Source of the DNA: Stramenopiles sp. TOSAG23-2
Taxonomy: Eukaryota; Sar
Assembly (NCBI GenBank): GCA_900128395.1
Contig: LT649778.1
Coordinates: 1 to 13,953, forward strand
Length of the DNA: 13,953 bases
Reading direction: 5' to 3'
In this document: positions 1 to 8,446 of the stretch, piece after piece
How positions within the stretch are numbered: position 1 is the first letter of the stretch
How the letters are laid out: every line of letters begins with the position of its first letter
Made by a program: the position numbers and the translations under genes
Notes under the pieces: model-generated
The model's database searches: none
The model's input: the letters and a program-made list of their open reading frames with translations, nothing else
Told to the model about the DNA's origin: nothing

Positions 1-366
1 CTTTTCTATATCGTATATCTTGTTTTCTTCTATTTGTTTGTTTCACATCTATATTGTATTAAATGTTTTTTTGTATCGTAAATGTGTGTAATAATAATAT
101 GTAGTAGCCATATATTCAGGTGATTGAACGGATCTCGATCCAGTGCTATTGACATGCTGATAAATATAGATTGTTGGTTTTTTGATATCCCAGGGGAGAT
201 CTGGTAGATTATTTTTATCTTGTCGGTTTTACTTAATGCTATTCCTATGTTAGTGGACTTATTCCTATGTATTATTATACTGTACTTGAAATGCTTTTGT
301 CCCATTTGACTTTGTGAAAATCATCTCGCACTATACTACCACCTGGTAGACCAATTAGCTCGGTAA

Positions 367-448
367 AGCAGTTAAATTTCTTCATCATGCACTCCAGCAC
401 TCACATCACTTCTTCGGTATTATAGCAGCAGTTAAATTTCTTCATCAT
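367..448. repeat. Two copies of a 22-bp direct repeat, 60 bp apart
   Basis: The sequence starting AGCAGTTAAATTTCTTCATC is present at 367-388 and again, identically, at 427-448. The 38 bases between the copies are not repeated. It lies about 190-270 bp upstream of the kinesin start codon. It could be a duplicated upstream element or simply a replication-slippage product; nothing in the sequence decides this. Confidence 0.7.
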
Positions 449-583
449 CATTCTTCAGTGTGCCAGTGTGGAGACATTTTTGATACATTTTCTTCCATTT
501 TTTTAATAATATTTTTGAATCATATATTTAATATACCAGGTAATACATTTATATTATAAATATTTTAGATGATTTTGATATAC

Positions 584-593
584 ATACATGTAT
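584..593. promoter_or_regulatory. Palindrome ATACATGTAT upstream of kinesin gene
   Basis: This perfect 10-bp palindrome sits 41 bp upstream of the kinesin ATG. The same ten bases occur at 13541-13550, upstream of the minus-strand TBP-like gene. A different palindrome, AATACGTATT (8511-8520), sits in the divergent promoter between the hydrolase and phosphatase genes. A role as a factor-binding site is only an inference from position. Confidence 0.25.
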
Positions 594-633
594 AACAATA
601 TATAATTACACTACATAAATCAAAAAAACAAAA

Positions 634-3600
634 ATGTCAGTAGCACCAGCACCAAACCCAAAAACGGGGGATGCGTATAGGATTGATATCAGTGACACGG
701 CATTGCGTGGTAATAAAGAGAGAAAAAATATAGATGATGAGGAAGAAAAAAAAGAAGATGTAGTTAGTAATGAATATACTGCTATTAACATAGGTAGTAG
801 TGATAATAATAATAATAATAATAGCAATATCAATAATACAGCCGCAACAACAACCAACAAAAGTGCCTATGTAACAACAGATAATAATAATAAAAATAAT
901 AATGTAAATAAAACTACTGTTAAGAAAATCTTGGATAACAACACAGTTATCACAAATATAGATGCGAAGAAAGGAAAAATTTTACAAAATAAAGCAGTTG
1001 AAAATGCCGTTAAGCCACCACACGTACATGAGGAAGCATATGTACCAGTGTCATATGCTAGGCAAAGAATTGCAGATATGAGCGGAGACATGGTTAGATT
1101 GAAAGCAGGATTCCAAGAGAAAATATTTCGATTGGATGAATTTTATAGGCAATTAGAAAATGAAACAAAAAATTATTATAAAAGTTTCATACACGTGATA
1201 AATGAAAAAGCAACGGAACGAATCAAAAAATATAAAAACATGTTATTAAATGCCAATAAAGCATCCGAAGAGGAAAAGAGAAAACAATTAAGTCAAATCG
1301 ATGGATTAAAAAATGAGCGAAGCTTGCTAAATATAGCAAAAGAGAAATTAGTTGAAAAGATGGAAGAAGAAGCTATTGCATTAAGAAAACATGAGGAAAT
1401 GGAGTTAAAGAAAGCACGCAAGCATGAATTACAATTGATTGATGAGGAGAAAACAAAGTATGTTCAATTTTTATCAGCAGATGCAAATAAATTAAGTACT
1501 ACACAACATGAAATGAAAAAAGTACAAGCAGCATTGAAGTTAGAAATAAATGCTATGACAGAGGAATATTTTAAGCAAATGGAAGAGCTACAAAACCATA
1601 TTGTATCGTTAAAAGATTTACAAATGGTAGAAGCAAAATATAATAGCGCTGAGCTGGAACATCGATTGGACTTGCAGCAGCAGCAATTGGAATCTAGAAT
1701 GGAGTTACAAATGAAAACTCAAAAACAACATTTCGAGCAACAGTTTCAGCAAAAATCTTCCTCCTCCGCACCACTTCCTAATCAATCAATATCATCACAG
1801 CAACAAAACGAAGGGGAAGAAGTGAAAAAGTTAGATATGGCTAGTTCAACAACTAGTAAAACCGATATGGTCATATTGCAGCTCAGAGAAAAAATTAAAG
1901 ACGTTAAAAGAGAAAAAAAAGCAAGTCGTGGGAAAGTTAAAAAATGGCTATCTGAATTTGAAGAAAAGGAAGGCCGACCACCTACTAATAGCGAGAAAAG
2001 TGTTGTTGGCGATTTGTTTAAGGAAGCAAAGAACATATCATCAAAATTGAAGTTATTAGAAGAAAAATTAAAGTCGCTCGAAGAGAAGCAAAAGTTGAAA
2101 AAGAATAAAATTGATATGTCACCACAAATGGCTTCTTCTTCTTCTTCTTCTTCTCCCCCCCCCATTTCGAACGCTGGCAATACAGCAGTTGTGAATAAAG
2201 AATTAGAATTAAAAACAAAAAATCTTGAAAAATTAATAAATGAATTAAAGGAAGAAAATGATACTTTGAAAGCATATAAAAAAAAGTCAATTGAAGATTT
2301 TGAAAAAATGGAAAGAGATCAATTAGCTGCAAACGAAAAGTCTAAAAAAGATGCGGAAGATGCTCTTGCTTCTGGTGATGTAAATTCATTACGAAAACAA
2401 TTACGCGAATCAATTAGCGAACAAGATAAGATTAATGCATTAGTAACCAATCTGCAAGAACAAATCGCAGATTTAAAGTCAATCGTGGAAACAAATGAAA
2501 ATAAAATAAAAGAAAAAAATATAGAATTAGATGATATGAAAACAAAATATAAAGAGTTAAAACTTAGCAAGGCATCTGTAAGCGATCAAGCTACAAATAT
2601 AGCATCAAGCTCCAGCAATAATAACAATGACAATAACAATGATAATAGTGAATTATTAGAACAACTGAATAATATAAAAAACGAATTTGAAGATCAAAAA
2701 TTTAAATATGAACAGTCACAATCAGATATAGAAGCATTAGAAGAAAGTGTACAACACGAACAAAATAAAGTGAAAGAATTACAAATCGAAATCGAAAAGA
2801 AAGAAATTGAATTAGAAATAGCAAATGCAAAAGTTGGAACAGCCTCTTTTTCTAGTTCCACTACGGTTGAAAATACTAGCAGTGCTACCACCACCACAAC
2901 CACCACCACTACCAATGTCCATCCAGATGAGGCAAATATTTTACAGGTTATAAAAGAAAGTGTATCCAAAGGGAAGAAGATGTGGAAAACTGGTAATAAA
3001 CAAGGTTGTTATGATGAATATTTAAAAACAGCTGAAAATGTTTTGAAACAATTTCCAGATACAAAAGAATGCAAAAAGTTCAAAACACTTTTTACAACTG
3101 AAATACGGAATGCTAAAGCAAAATCAGTTGGACCCGGGGCAATTTTATTACGTAAAATATTCAAAGCATATCAAGGAGATGCTGGAAATAGAATTAAAAA
3201 TCCGAAAACTACCAGTAGCAAACATGAAGTTGCAAAACAAGCATCTGCTCCTAGTGGAGCAAATAATGCGGCGATGAAGAAACTAGAAGCAAAACTAGCA
3301 GCGCTAGAGAAAGAAAAAGTAAGCCATGACTCTAAAGTTGCCGCTCAATCAAAATCTAAGCCAGATTCTTCCAGACGTTCTGGTAGTGGTGGAAATAATA
3401 TTGCATTAAATAAACGCATCAAACAATTAGAAGAACGATCGAAAAAAGCTGATCATCGTGTGAAAGAATTAGAACACGAGTTGAGTGAAGCTGTTAAACA
3501 TGGTGGCAATAATAATAAATCAGACCATCATAGCAACAGCAGCAGCAGCAGCAGCAATAATAAAAACAATCAAAAAGTTGTTAGCGATTTAAAAACAAAG

Positions 3601-5214
3601 GTAAAAACGTTAGAAAAACAAATAAAAGACGATAAAGTGAAATTAAGGCAAATGGAGAACAAATTAGAGAAAGCGGAGCAAGCTGCTGCTAAAAGCTCTG
3701 GTGGAGATTCAGCTGGTAAAGCTGCTTTAGAAAGACGTGTAAAGGAAATGGAAAAAAAACATAAAAAAGCGTTGGGAGAATTAGAAAATACGATGAAAAA
3801 ATCTGTAACCAGTTTAGAGAAAAAAGTGAAGAAATTGATGAAAGAAAACGAAGAGCTTATGGCTGAATTAAAAAAAGTGACTACTGATCGGGATGCATTA
3901 AAAACAAAAGTTAGTTCGATGGGTGCGATGGGTAAAGAAATGGAAACATTACGAGCCCAAGCAGCGGAAGCGACAGATGCGAAAAAAGCAGCTAAAGACG
4001 CTATCAAGCGGCAAGGTGAATTGCAAGATTTGTATAAGGAGGAAATGGTACTGAGAAAACGGTATTGGAATATGATGGAAGATATGAAAGGAAAAATTCG
4101 TGTTTATTGTCGTACTAGACCATTAAGTCACTCCGAGCTCGAAAGAGGCAATTACGTATGCGTTAAGTTCCCAGATGAGGTTACCATTAATGTTGAAACG
4201 AAAAAAGGTGTGAAGGAGTTTGTATTTGATCAGTGTTTCACACCAACATCTACTCAAGAAGAAATTTTTGAAGACACTAGTAATTTAATTAACTCCGCTT
4301 TTGATGGTTTCAATGTATGCATTTTTGCCTACGGTCAAACTGGCGCAGGTAAATCATACACCATGCTTGGTGCATTACCAGACAACAAAGGTATTACGCC
4401 ACGTGCTATTGATCGCATATTTGAGTTGAAAAACGAGATAGGAAATAAAAGTACGATTAAATGCAAGGCATATATGGCTGAGTTGTATAATGATAAATTA
4501 GTCGATTTATTGTGGATGGCAAAGCACAAGAAGAAAGATCTAGGCAAAGAACCGAAGTTATCAATTAAAAAAGATGCGAAAGGCATGGTATTCGTAAAAG
4601 GTATAGAAATTGCTGAAGCAAATTCTGCGGAGGAATTGATGGAATTGTTTAATACCGGTAATGGTGCTAGACATGTAGGTGCCACGAAAATGAATGCTGA
4701 ATCCTCACGATCTCATTTGGTATTTAGTATAATTATTGAAAATCATGATCACACAACTGGTAAAACAAATGTTGGAAAATTAACATTGGTCGATTTAGCT
4801 GGAAGTGAAAGGGTAGGAAAAACTGGAGCTACGAAAGAACGTTTGAAAGAAGCACAAAGTATCAATACAAGTTTATCTGCACTGGGTGATGTTATTTCAG
4901 CATTATCGACTGGGGCTAAGTTTATTCCATATCGTAACAACAAATTAACTATGTTGCTTGCTGATGGTTTAGGTGGTAATGCAAAAACTCTGATGTTTGT
5001 AAATTTATCGCCTGCTGATTATAATGCAGACGAGACACAAACGGCATTAGTATATGCATCAAGGGTAAAAATGATCACAAATACAGCAAAGAAAGAATCT
5101 GATTCTGAAATTGTTGCACATTTGAAAAAGATTGTTGATGAATTTGTAACAACTGGTGATAGTGCAACATTCAAAAAACTTGGTTTAAAACCACATGAGG
5201 AGAAGGGTGATTGA
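634..5214 (+). CDS. Kinesin-14 with C-terminal motor (KCBP-like) and long coiled-coil stalk
   Basis: A 1526-residue kinesin. Residues 1-130 are disordered and Asn-rich. About 150-370, 420-500, 525-760 and 885-1150 are charged, heptad-like coiled coil broken by Ser/Asn runs. The motor spans about 1150-1495: P-loop GQTGAGKS (1234-1241), switch I NAESSRSH (1354-1361), switch II DLAGSE (1387-1392). A motor at the C-terminus marks the kinesin-14 class, usually minus-end directed. The junction EDMKGKIRVYCR and the segment after the motor (VKMITN...HLKKIV) resemble the plant/protist KCBP subgroup. The MyTH4 and FERM domains typical of KCBP are absent. Residues about 768-860 form a Cys-containing helical module (KMWKTGNKQGCYDEY) resembling a domain I associate with stramenopile proteins. 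The ATG follows an A-rich leader (ACAAAAATG), with no better start upstream. It probably carries cargo or cross-links microtubules. The motor identity is certain, the subgroup likely. Confidence 0.97.
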   Translation: MSVAPAPNPKTGDAYRIDISDTALRGNKERKNIDDEEEKKEDVVSNEYTAINIGSSDNNNNNNSNINNTAATTTNKSAYVTTDNNNKNNNVNKTTVKKILDNNTVITNIDAKKGKILQNKAVENAVKPPHVHEEAYVPVSYARQRIADMSGDMVRLKAGFQEKIFRLDEFYRQLENETKNYYKSFIHVINEKATERIKKYKNMLLNANKASEEEKRKQLSQIDGLKNERSLLNIAKEKLVEKMEEEAIALRKHEEMELKKARKHELQLIDEEKTKYVQFLSADANKLSTTQHEMKKVQAALKLEINAMTEEYFKQMEELQNHIVSLKDLQMVEAKYNSAELEHRLDLQQQQLESRMELQMKTQKQHFEQQFQQKSSSSAPLPNQSISSQQQNEGEEVKKLDMASSTTSKTDMVILQLREKIKDVKREKKASRGKVKKWLSEFEEKEGRPPTNSEKSVVGDLFKEAKNISSKLKLLEEKLKSLEEKQKLKKNKIDMSPQMASSSSSSSPPPISNAGNTAVVNKELELKTKNLEKLINELKEENDTLKAYKKKSIEDFEKMERDQLAANEKSKKDAEDALASGDVNSLRKQLRESISEQDKINALVTNLQEQIADLKSIVETNENKIKEKNIELDDMKTKYKELKLSKASVSDQATNIASSSSNNNNDNNNDNSELLEQLNNIKNEFEDQKFKYEQSQSDIEALEESVQHEQNKVKELQIEIEKKEIELEIANAKVGTASFSSSTTVENTSSATTTTTTTTTNVHPDEANILQVIKESVSKGKKMWKTGNKQGCYDEYLKTAENVLKQFPDTKECKKFKTLFTTEIRNAKAKSVGPGAILLRKIFKAYQGDAGNRIKNPKTTSSKHEVAKQASAPSGANNAAMKKLEAKLAALEKEKVSHDSKVAAQSKSKPDSSRRSGSGGNNIALNKRIKQLEERSKKADHRVKELEHELSEAVKHGGNNNKSDHHSNSSSSSSNNKNNQKVVSDLKTKVKTLEKQIKDDKVKLRQMENKLEKAEQAAAKSSGGDSAGKAALERRVKEMEKKHKKALGELENTMKKSVTSLEKKVKKLMKENEELMAELKKVTTDRDALKTKVSSMGAMGKEMETLRAQAAEATDAKKAAKDAIKRQGELQDLYKEEMVLRKRYWNMMEDMKGKIRVYCRTRPLSHSELERGNYVCVKFPDEVTINVETKKGVKEFVFDQCFTPTSTQEEIFEDTSNLINSAFDGFNVCIFAYGQTGAGKSYTMLGALPDNKGITPRAIDRIFELKNEIGNKSTIKCKAYMAELYNDKLVDLLWMAKHKKKDLGKEPKLSIKKDAKGMVFVKGIEIAEANSAEELMELFNTGNGARHVGATKMNAESSRSHLVFSIIIENHDHTTGKTNVGKLTLVDLAGSERVGKTGATKERLKEAQSINTSLSALGDVISALSTGAKFIPYRNNKLTMLLADGLGGNAKTLMFVNLSPADYNADETQTALVYASRVKMITNTAKKESDSEIVAHLKKIVDEFVTTGDSATFKKLGLKPHEEKGD

Positions 5215-5249
5215 ATGAGTTTTAAAAAATATAAGGCAGATAAAAAAAT

Positions 5250-5270
5250 ATTTACGTACGAGTAAATAAA
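5250..5270 (+). terminator. Hairpin plus AATAAA downstream of kinesin stop
   Basis: ATTTAC (5250-5255) and GTAAAT (5262-5267) are perfect inverted arms around a six-base loop, 36 bp after the kinesin stop. The loop and right arm contain the recurrent octamer TACGAGTA (5257-5264). AATAAA at 5265-5270 overlaps the right arm and could be a polyadenylation signal. A role in mRNA 3'-end formation is inferred from position only. Confidence 0.4.
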
Positions 5271-5288
5271 TATTAAAATACGAGGTAT

Positions 5289-6362
5289 ATGTATAATTAT
5301 GTAAAATCTCTTCTCTCTCTTTTTTTAAAAATTGAATATATGAGAATTTCGAAGATTGTTAGAAGACAATTACCACGTCGAAGTAATAATAAACAAACAA
5401 TTATTAATAAAAATGAAAGATATTCTTCTTCTTCCATCCAAAAAACGAAAAGATATTATACAAGAATGTCACAATCAACCTCTAATATTTCTTCAAGGGT
5501 TAAACATATTTCTGAATTAAAAACATCACCATCACGATTGTTATATATTGGCTTAGCAATAATACCAACAACTATTTTGTTTGTAAATGAATGTGATGAT
5601 ATGAAATCAAAATCAATTGTACATGCTGGTTTCTTTGATAGTAATACTAGCAGTAAGTTGAAGAAGCAGTCGTTCCAAAAAGTCGATGGCATGTATGATA
5701 GTGGCAAGTGGGATGAATTGCATGAAAATATGACAGCAATTTATGAAAGTAGCGATAAAACGGACGCTGAGATAATTTGGAGATATGCTAGAGCAACGTA
5801 TGAAATGTCAAAGAAGCCAGATGTGCAAAAAGATACAAAAAAGAAAAATGCTTTTGTTTACGAAGCATTTGAAGCTATTAAATTAGGTTTAACAAATACG
5901 CCAAATCATTTTAAAATTCATTTATGGTATGGTATATTATTAAATTCAGTTGGAGAAATAGAAGGTAGTAGTGTGAAAATAAAAAATTTACCAACTGTTA
6001 AAGAACATTGGATCAAAGCAAGTAAATTAAATCCAAAAGATGGGACGGCATTGAATTTATTGGGACGTTGGTGTAAGGGAATTGTTGAGATTGATTGGAT
6101 TTCACGTCAAGTTGCAAATACAATCTTTGGCACAATCCCAACAACATCATATGAAGAGGCATTATCTTTTTTCTTAAAAGCAGAAAATTTAGAACCTGGA
6201 TTTTATTTATCAAACCAATTATCCATTGCACAATGCTTAATTGCTATGAAGCGCAAGGATGAAGCAAAAGAATGGTTATTAAATAGTTTAAACTTACCAG
6301 TTGTTACGGAAGAAGATAAAGCCGATCGTAAAGAGGTTGAGAAATTACTTGCTAAAATGTGA
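5289..6362 (+). CDS. RMDN-family TPR protein (regulator of microtubule dynamics-like), probably mitochondrial
   Basis: The C-terminal two thirds (about residues 135-357) match the RMDN family, known in animals as regulator of microtubule dynamics proteins. Recognisable stretches are EIIWRYARATYE, the KEHWIKASKLNPKDGTALNLLGRW helix pair (read as two adjoining pieces, KEHWIKASKLNPKDG and TALNLLGRW), TSYEEALSFFLKAE and TEEDKADRKEVEKLL, spaced as TPR-like helices. Before them lie a basic, hydroxylated N-terminus (MRISKIVRRQLPRRS, then a Ser run) and a hydrophobic segment at residues 84-99 (LLYIGLAIIPTTILFV). This pattern suggests mitochondrial targeting and a membrane anchor. The start is uncertain. 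ATG at 5289 (residue 1) and at 5340 (residue 18) both have poor context; the 5340 start gives the best presequence and follows a pyrimidine tract. ATG at 5466 has A at -3 but would remove the presequence. The gene lies 74-125 bp after the kinesin stop. Family assignment is strong; function here is inferred. Confidence 0.9.
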   Translation: MYNYVKSLLSLFLKIEYMRISKIVRRQLPRRSNNKQTIINKNERYSSSSIQKTKRYYTRMSQSTSNISSRVKHISELKTSPSRLLYIGLAIIPTTILFVNECDDMKSKSIVHAGFFDSNTSSKLKKQSFQKVDGMYDSGKWDELHENMTAIYESSDKTDAEIIWRYARATYEMSKKPDVQKDTKKKNAFVYEAFEAIKLGLTNTPNHFKIHLWYGILLNSVGEIEGSSVKIKNLPTVKEHWIKASKLNPKDGTALNLLGRWCKGIVEIDWISRQVANTIFGTIPTTSYEEALSFFLKAENLEPGFYLSNQLSIAQCLIAMKRKDEAKEWLLNSLNLPVVTEEDKADRKEVEKLLAKM

Positions 6363-6403
6363 ATGTTACTTTCGTATCATAACGAGTATATATAAATAAT
6401 ATC

Positions 6404-6440
6404 ATACTTCGTACACAACAGTATAATTTTTACGAAGTAT
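6404..6440 (+). terminator. 10-bp stem inverted repeat followed by AATAAA
   Basis: ATACTTCGTA (6404-6413) and TACGAAGTAT (6431-6440) are perfect 10-bp inverted arms with a 17-base loop, starting 41 bp after the RMDN-like stop. AATAAA follows at 6447-6452. The arrangement of hairpin plus AATAAA repeats that seen after the kinesin gene, so a 3'-end signal is plausible. The arms resemble part of a loxP arm, but no recombinase or spacer logic supports that reading. Confidence 0.45.
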
Positions 6441-6524
6441 TTTTATAATAAAATACTGGTGTTAAAATCATAAGTTATATTACGAGTAATAATTTTACTT
6501 CCCGTGGTAAATACGAATAATATC

Positions 6525-6568
6525 TACTTCGTACGAGCTCGTATCTAGATACTTTTTTATACGAAGTA
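6525..6568. terminator. Nested inverted repeats in the convergent spacer
   Basis: TACTTCGTA (6525-6533) pairs with TACGAAGTA (6560-6568). Between them lie two overlapping perfect palindromes, TACGAGCTCGTA (6532-6543) and GTATCTAGATAC (6541-6552). A close relative, ATTACGAGTAAT, lies just left at 6479-6490. The spacer separates genes reading towards each other, so the element could end transcripts from either side or insulate them. Confidence 0.35.
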
Positions 6569-6588
6569 AATATATATAAATAATAATG

Positions 6589-6639
6589 TTTTGTTTTTAT
6601 ATAAAAATATTTTCTATTTTTACTATCATAAAAACAAAA
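6589..6639 (-). terminator. 12-bp stem inverted repeat 3' of the hydrolase-like gene
   Basis: TTTTGTTTTTAT (6589-6600) and ATAAAAACAAAA (6628-6639) are perfect 12-bp inverted arms with a 27-base loop. The right arm lies 19 bp beyond the stop codon of the minus-strand hydrolase-like gene, so it would sit at the end of that transcript. The base composition is simple, so chance cannot be fully ruled out. Three strong inverted repeats in under 250 bp is more than this composition would suggest. Confidence 0.35.
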
Positions 6640-6658
6640 TACAAAATATATACGGTTG

Positions 6659-8446
6659 CTACCGAACAAAACCTAATGATATACCTCCAACGTCACATTT
6701 TAAATCAAGAGAATGTGTATACGCATTGTTGTCGTTACTACTCTCACATCTAAATAATTCCCTCAATGTTTCAACACCACGTTTTGTACTAGTGTAACCT
6801 AACGTAAATTCATTTGTACCAAACCCTTCACATTTTAAATCATTGGATAAATAATGCATTTTATTATTATTACTTATACAACGATATACCGCTTTTACTG
6901 TATTTGTTGCATTCCATATATTGAACAACATAAATGGCCCATTTCTTCCATCTTTAATGGAGCCATCTACACAAAATACTGAGGGGCCAGCTATACTATG
7001 ACATACTTCTTTCCAACTATTACTACCATTGTTAATCAATTTATTTTTCTCGTTAATTGAATTTGTTATTAAACTATCACCATTTTTAGTATTAATTAAT
7101 GAATATGCATTGTACCAAATTAATTTATCATATGTTGTGCAACATGGGGAAGATGGGCTATCTTTGCAGGTAATTTCTTTCTTATACATTTCAATGCACG
7201 AGACTGTTACATCCCATACTTTTGATCCACCTTCAACAGTGGGTTCAATATCACGTGAAAATTCTGCCCCATACGTATCAACCCATACATTATTTTTTTG
7301 AGGATCGTTGGGTAATCCCATATTATATGCTACATTGCTATGAAATACTGCTGGTTGCCTTCCACCAATATGTTCATTAAAAGAAGAGAGAAAAACATTT
7401 TCCGGACTATTACTCAATATCTTTTTAAATAACCGTTGCATTACTAAACCGCGCATATGACCAGGCGAAGCAAATGGTAAAGAGCATTGCGTCAACATAT
7501 ATCCACCTGATGCAGATATCTCATCAACTTTACCATTCTTACTTGATGAATATTGATTACAATCACCACCGGTGCCAATTTGAGATGTTGTAAAACCACC
7601 ACTTGGTGTAACACATGCTGAGAAAAACCCCCAAACATCATTTTCATAAGTTGTTTCTCCAAACAATGCCCACATAACTACTGTGTTTATGTTGTTTCTA
7701 CCACCATTTTTTTGGATCAAAGCATCTACTGTTGAATTATATTTGCCTTGACCTACTAAAAAAAATGTCAATTTGTTATTATCATTATTATTCTTATCAT
7801 CATTTGACTTTTTGTGCCATATCAATTGTGCTCGAGTTTCATTATTATAAAAATGATCTAAAAGATATTGCCACATTGTTCCAGTACCGCTTGTAGCATT
7901 TACAAATGGGCTGCTTACCCATAATGCTATATCTGGTGTATTATACCCTTGTGAGCGTAATTCCAACCATTCTTCAAAAAGATTTTCCAAAGGGCGGATA
8001 ATAGATACATCCGTGCTAGTCGGTCCAACAATTGGCCAATTTGTAATATCAATAGCAATGTAATCAAACCCACCATTATATAGCATTTCAGCATGTTTTT
8101 TCAGCGTACTTTTTATATTCGGACAACTTGGCATGTACGTTTCATTGGACGTTCGTGGTGAACATAGACAATAAAAACCTAATTTTGGTTGCACATTATA
8201 AATATCACGACATGATGTTGGTATTGGAAAGACATCATCCAATGTTTTATTACCATTGCTCTGCAAAACTAGTTCGGTCGTTAACTGGGGATATCCATGA
8301 CTCTTAACTTTTGCATATGAATCAGCAGCTCCACAATGCCAAATCTCATATAATATTCCAACAGATTTTGTTGTTGTTGTTGATAAAGCATTGGAAAAAA
8401 TTGTTAGACATAATACTACCGGTATTACTATAATCTGTTTTAACAT
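6659..8446 (-). CDS. Secreted glycoside-hydrolase-like protein (GH99/GH71-like) with C-terminal Cys repeats
   Basis: A 595-residue protein with a clear signal peptide (residues 1 to about 22) and many N-glycosylation sequons, so it probably enters the secretory pathway. The body begins with KSVGILYEIWHC and continues through GGFDYIAIDITNWP, which looks like strands of a TIM barrel. SSFNEH (Glu358) resembles the (S/W)NE(W/H) acid region in GH99/GH71-like hydrolases. On that basis I suggest a carbohydrate-active enzyme, but the family is not certain and the substrate is unknown. Residues 521-551 and 565-595 form two related units (YRC...HYLSNDLKC...LGY and FRC...THSLDLKC...LGF), possibly a carbohydrate-binding tail. 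A short Asn/Lys/Asp run interrupts the body near KSNDDKNNNDNN. The ATG follows an A-rich leader. The stop is TAG. It is divergent from the phosphatase gene, with a short shared promoter region. Confidence 0.75.
   Translation of the reverse strand: MLKQIIVIPVVLCLTIFSNALSTTTTKSVGILYEIWHCGAADSYAKVKSHGYPQLTTELVLQSNGNKTLDDVFPIPTSCRDIYNVQPKLGFYCLCSPRTSNETYMPSCPNIKSTLKKHAEMLYNGGFDYIAIDITNWPIVGPTSTDVSIIRPLENLFEEWLELRSQGYNTPDIALWVSSPFVNATSGTGTMWQYLLDHFYNNETRAQLIWHKKSNDDKNNNDNNKLTFFLVGQGKYNSTVDALIQKNGGRNNINTVVMWALFGETTYENDVWGFFSACVTPSGGFTTSQIGTGGDCNQYSSSKNGKVDEISASGGYMLTQCSLPFASPGHMRGLVMQRLFKKILSNSPENVFLSSFNEHIGGRQPAVFHSNVAYNMGLPNDPQKNNVWVDTYGAEFSRDIEPTVEGGSKVWDVTVSCIEMYKKEITCKDSPSSPCCTTYDKLIWYNAYSLINTKNGDSLITNSINEKNKLINNGSNSWKEVCHSIAGPSVFCVDGSIKDGRNGPFMLFNIWNATNTVKAVYRCISNNNKMHYLSNDLKCEGFGTNEFTLGYTSTKRGVETLRELFRCESSNDNNAYTHSLDLKCDVGGISLGFVR

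Larger units (their letters stand above)
1..633. other. AT-rich flank without a convincing gene
   Basis: I see no recognisable gene here. A 91-codon open frame on the minus strand (30-305) is rich in Ile, Lys and Asn, has no motif I know, and is the kind of frame expected by chance in such DNA. The right part (about 480-633) is very AT-rich and is probably the 5' untranslated region and promoter of the kinesin gene. It contains the 10-bp palindrome ATACATGTAT at 584-593, and the kinesin ATG follows an A-rich leader. A gene entering from the left with introns cannot be excluded. Confidence 0.5.

Noticed and set aside
30-305. 91-codon minus-strand open frame
   Set aside because: Lys/Ile/Asn-rich, no recognisable motif, and expected by chance in AT-rich DNA.
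3570-4007. 145-codon minus-strand open frame opposite the kinesin
   Set aside because: It is antisense to coiled-coil coding sequence; its Phe/Ser/Leu-rich reading is the complement of Lys/Glu codons.
5326-5334. AAAATTGA-like motif upstream of the RMDN-like start, as in mimivirus early promoters, raising a giant-virus origin
   Set aside because: It occurs only once, too close to the ATG, and I see none before the other genes. The gene content (kinesin, RMDN, purple acid phosphatase) fits a cellular nuclear genome better.
6404-6440. Recombination site of the loxP type
   Set aside because: Only part of the arm resembles loxP, the spacer length differs, and no recombinase gene is present.
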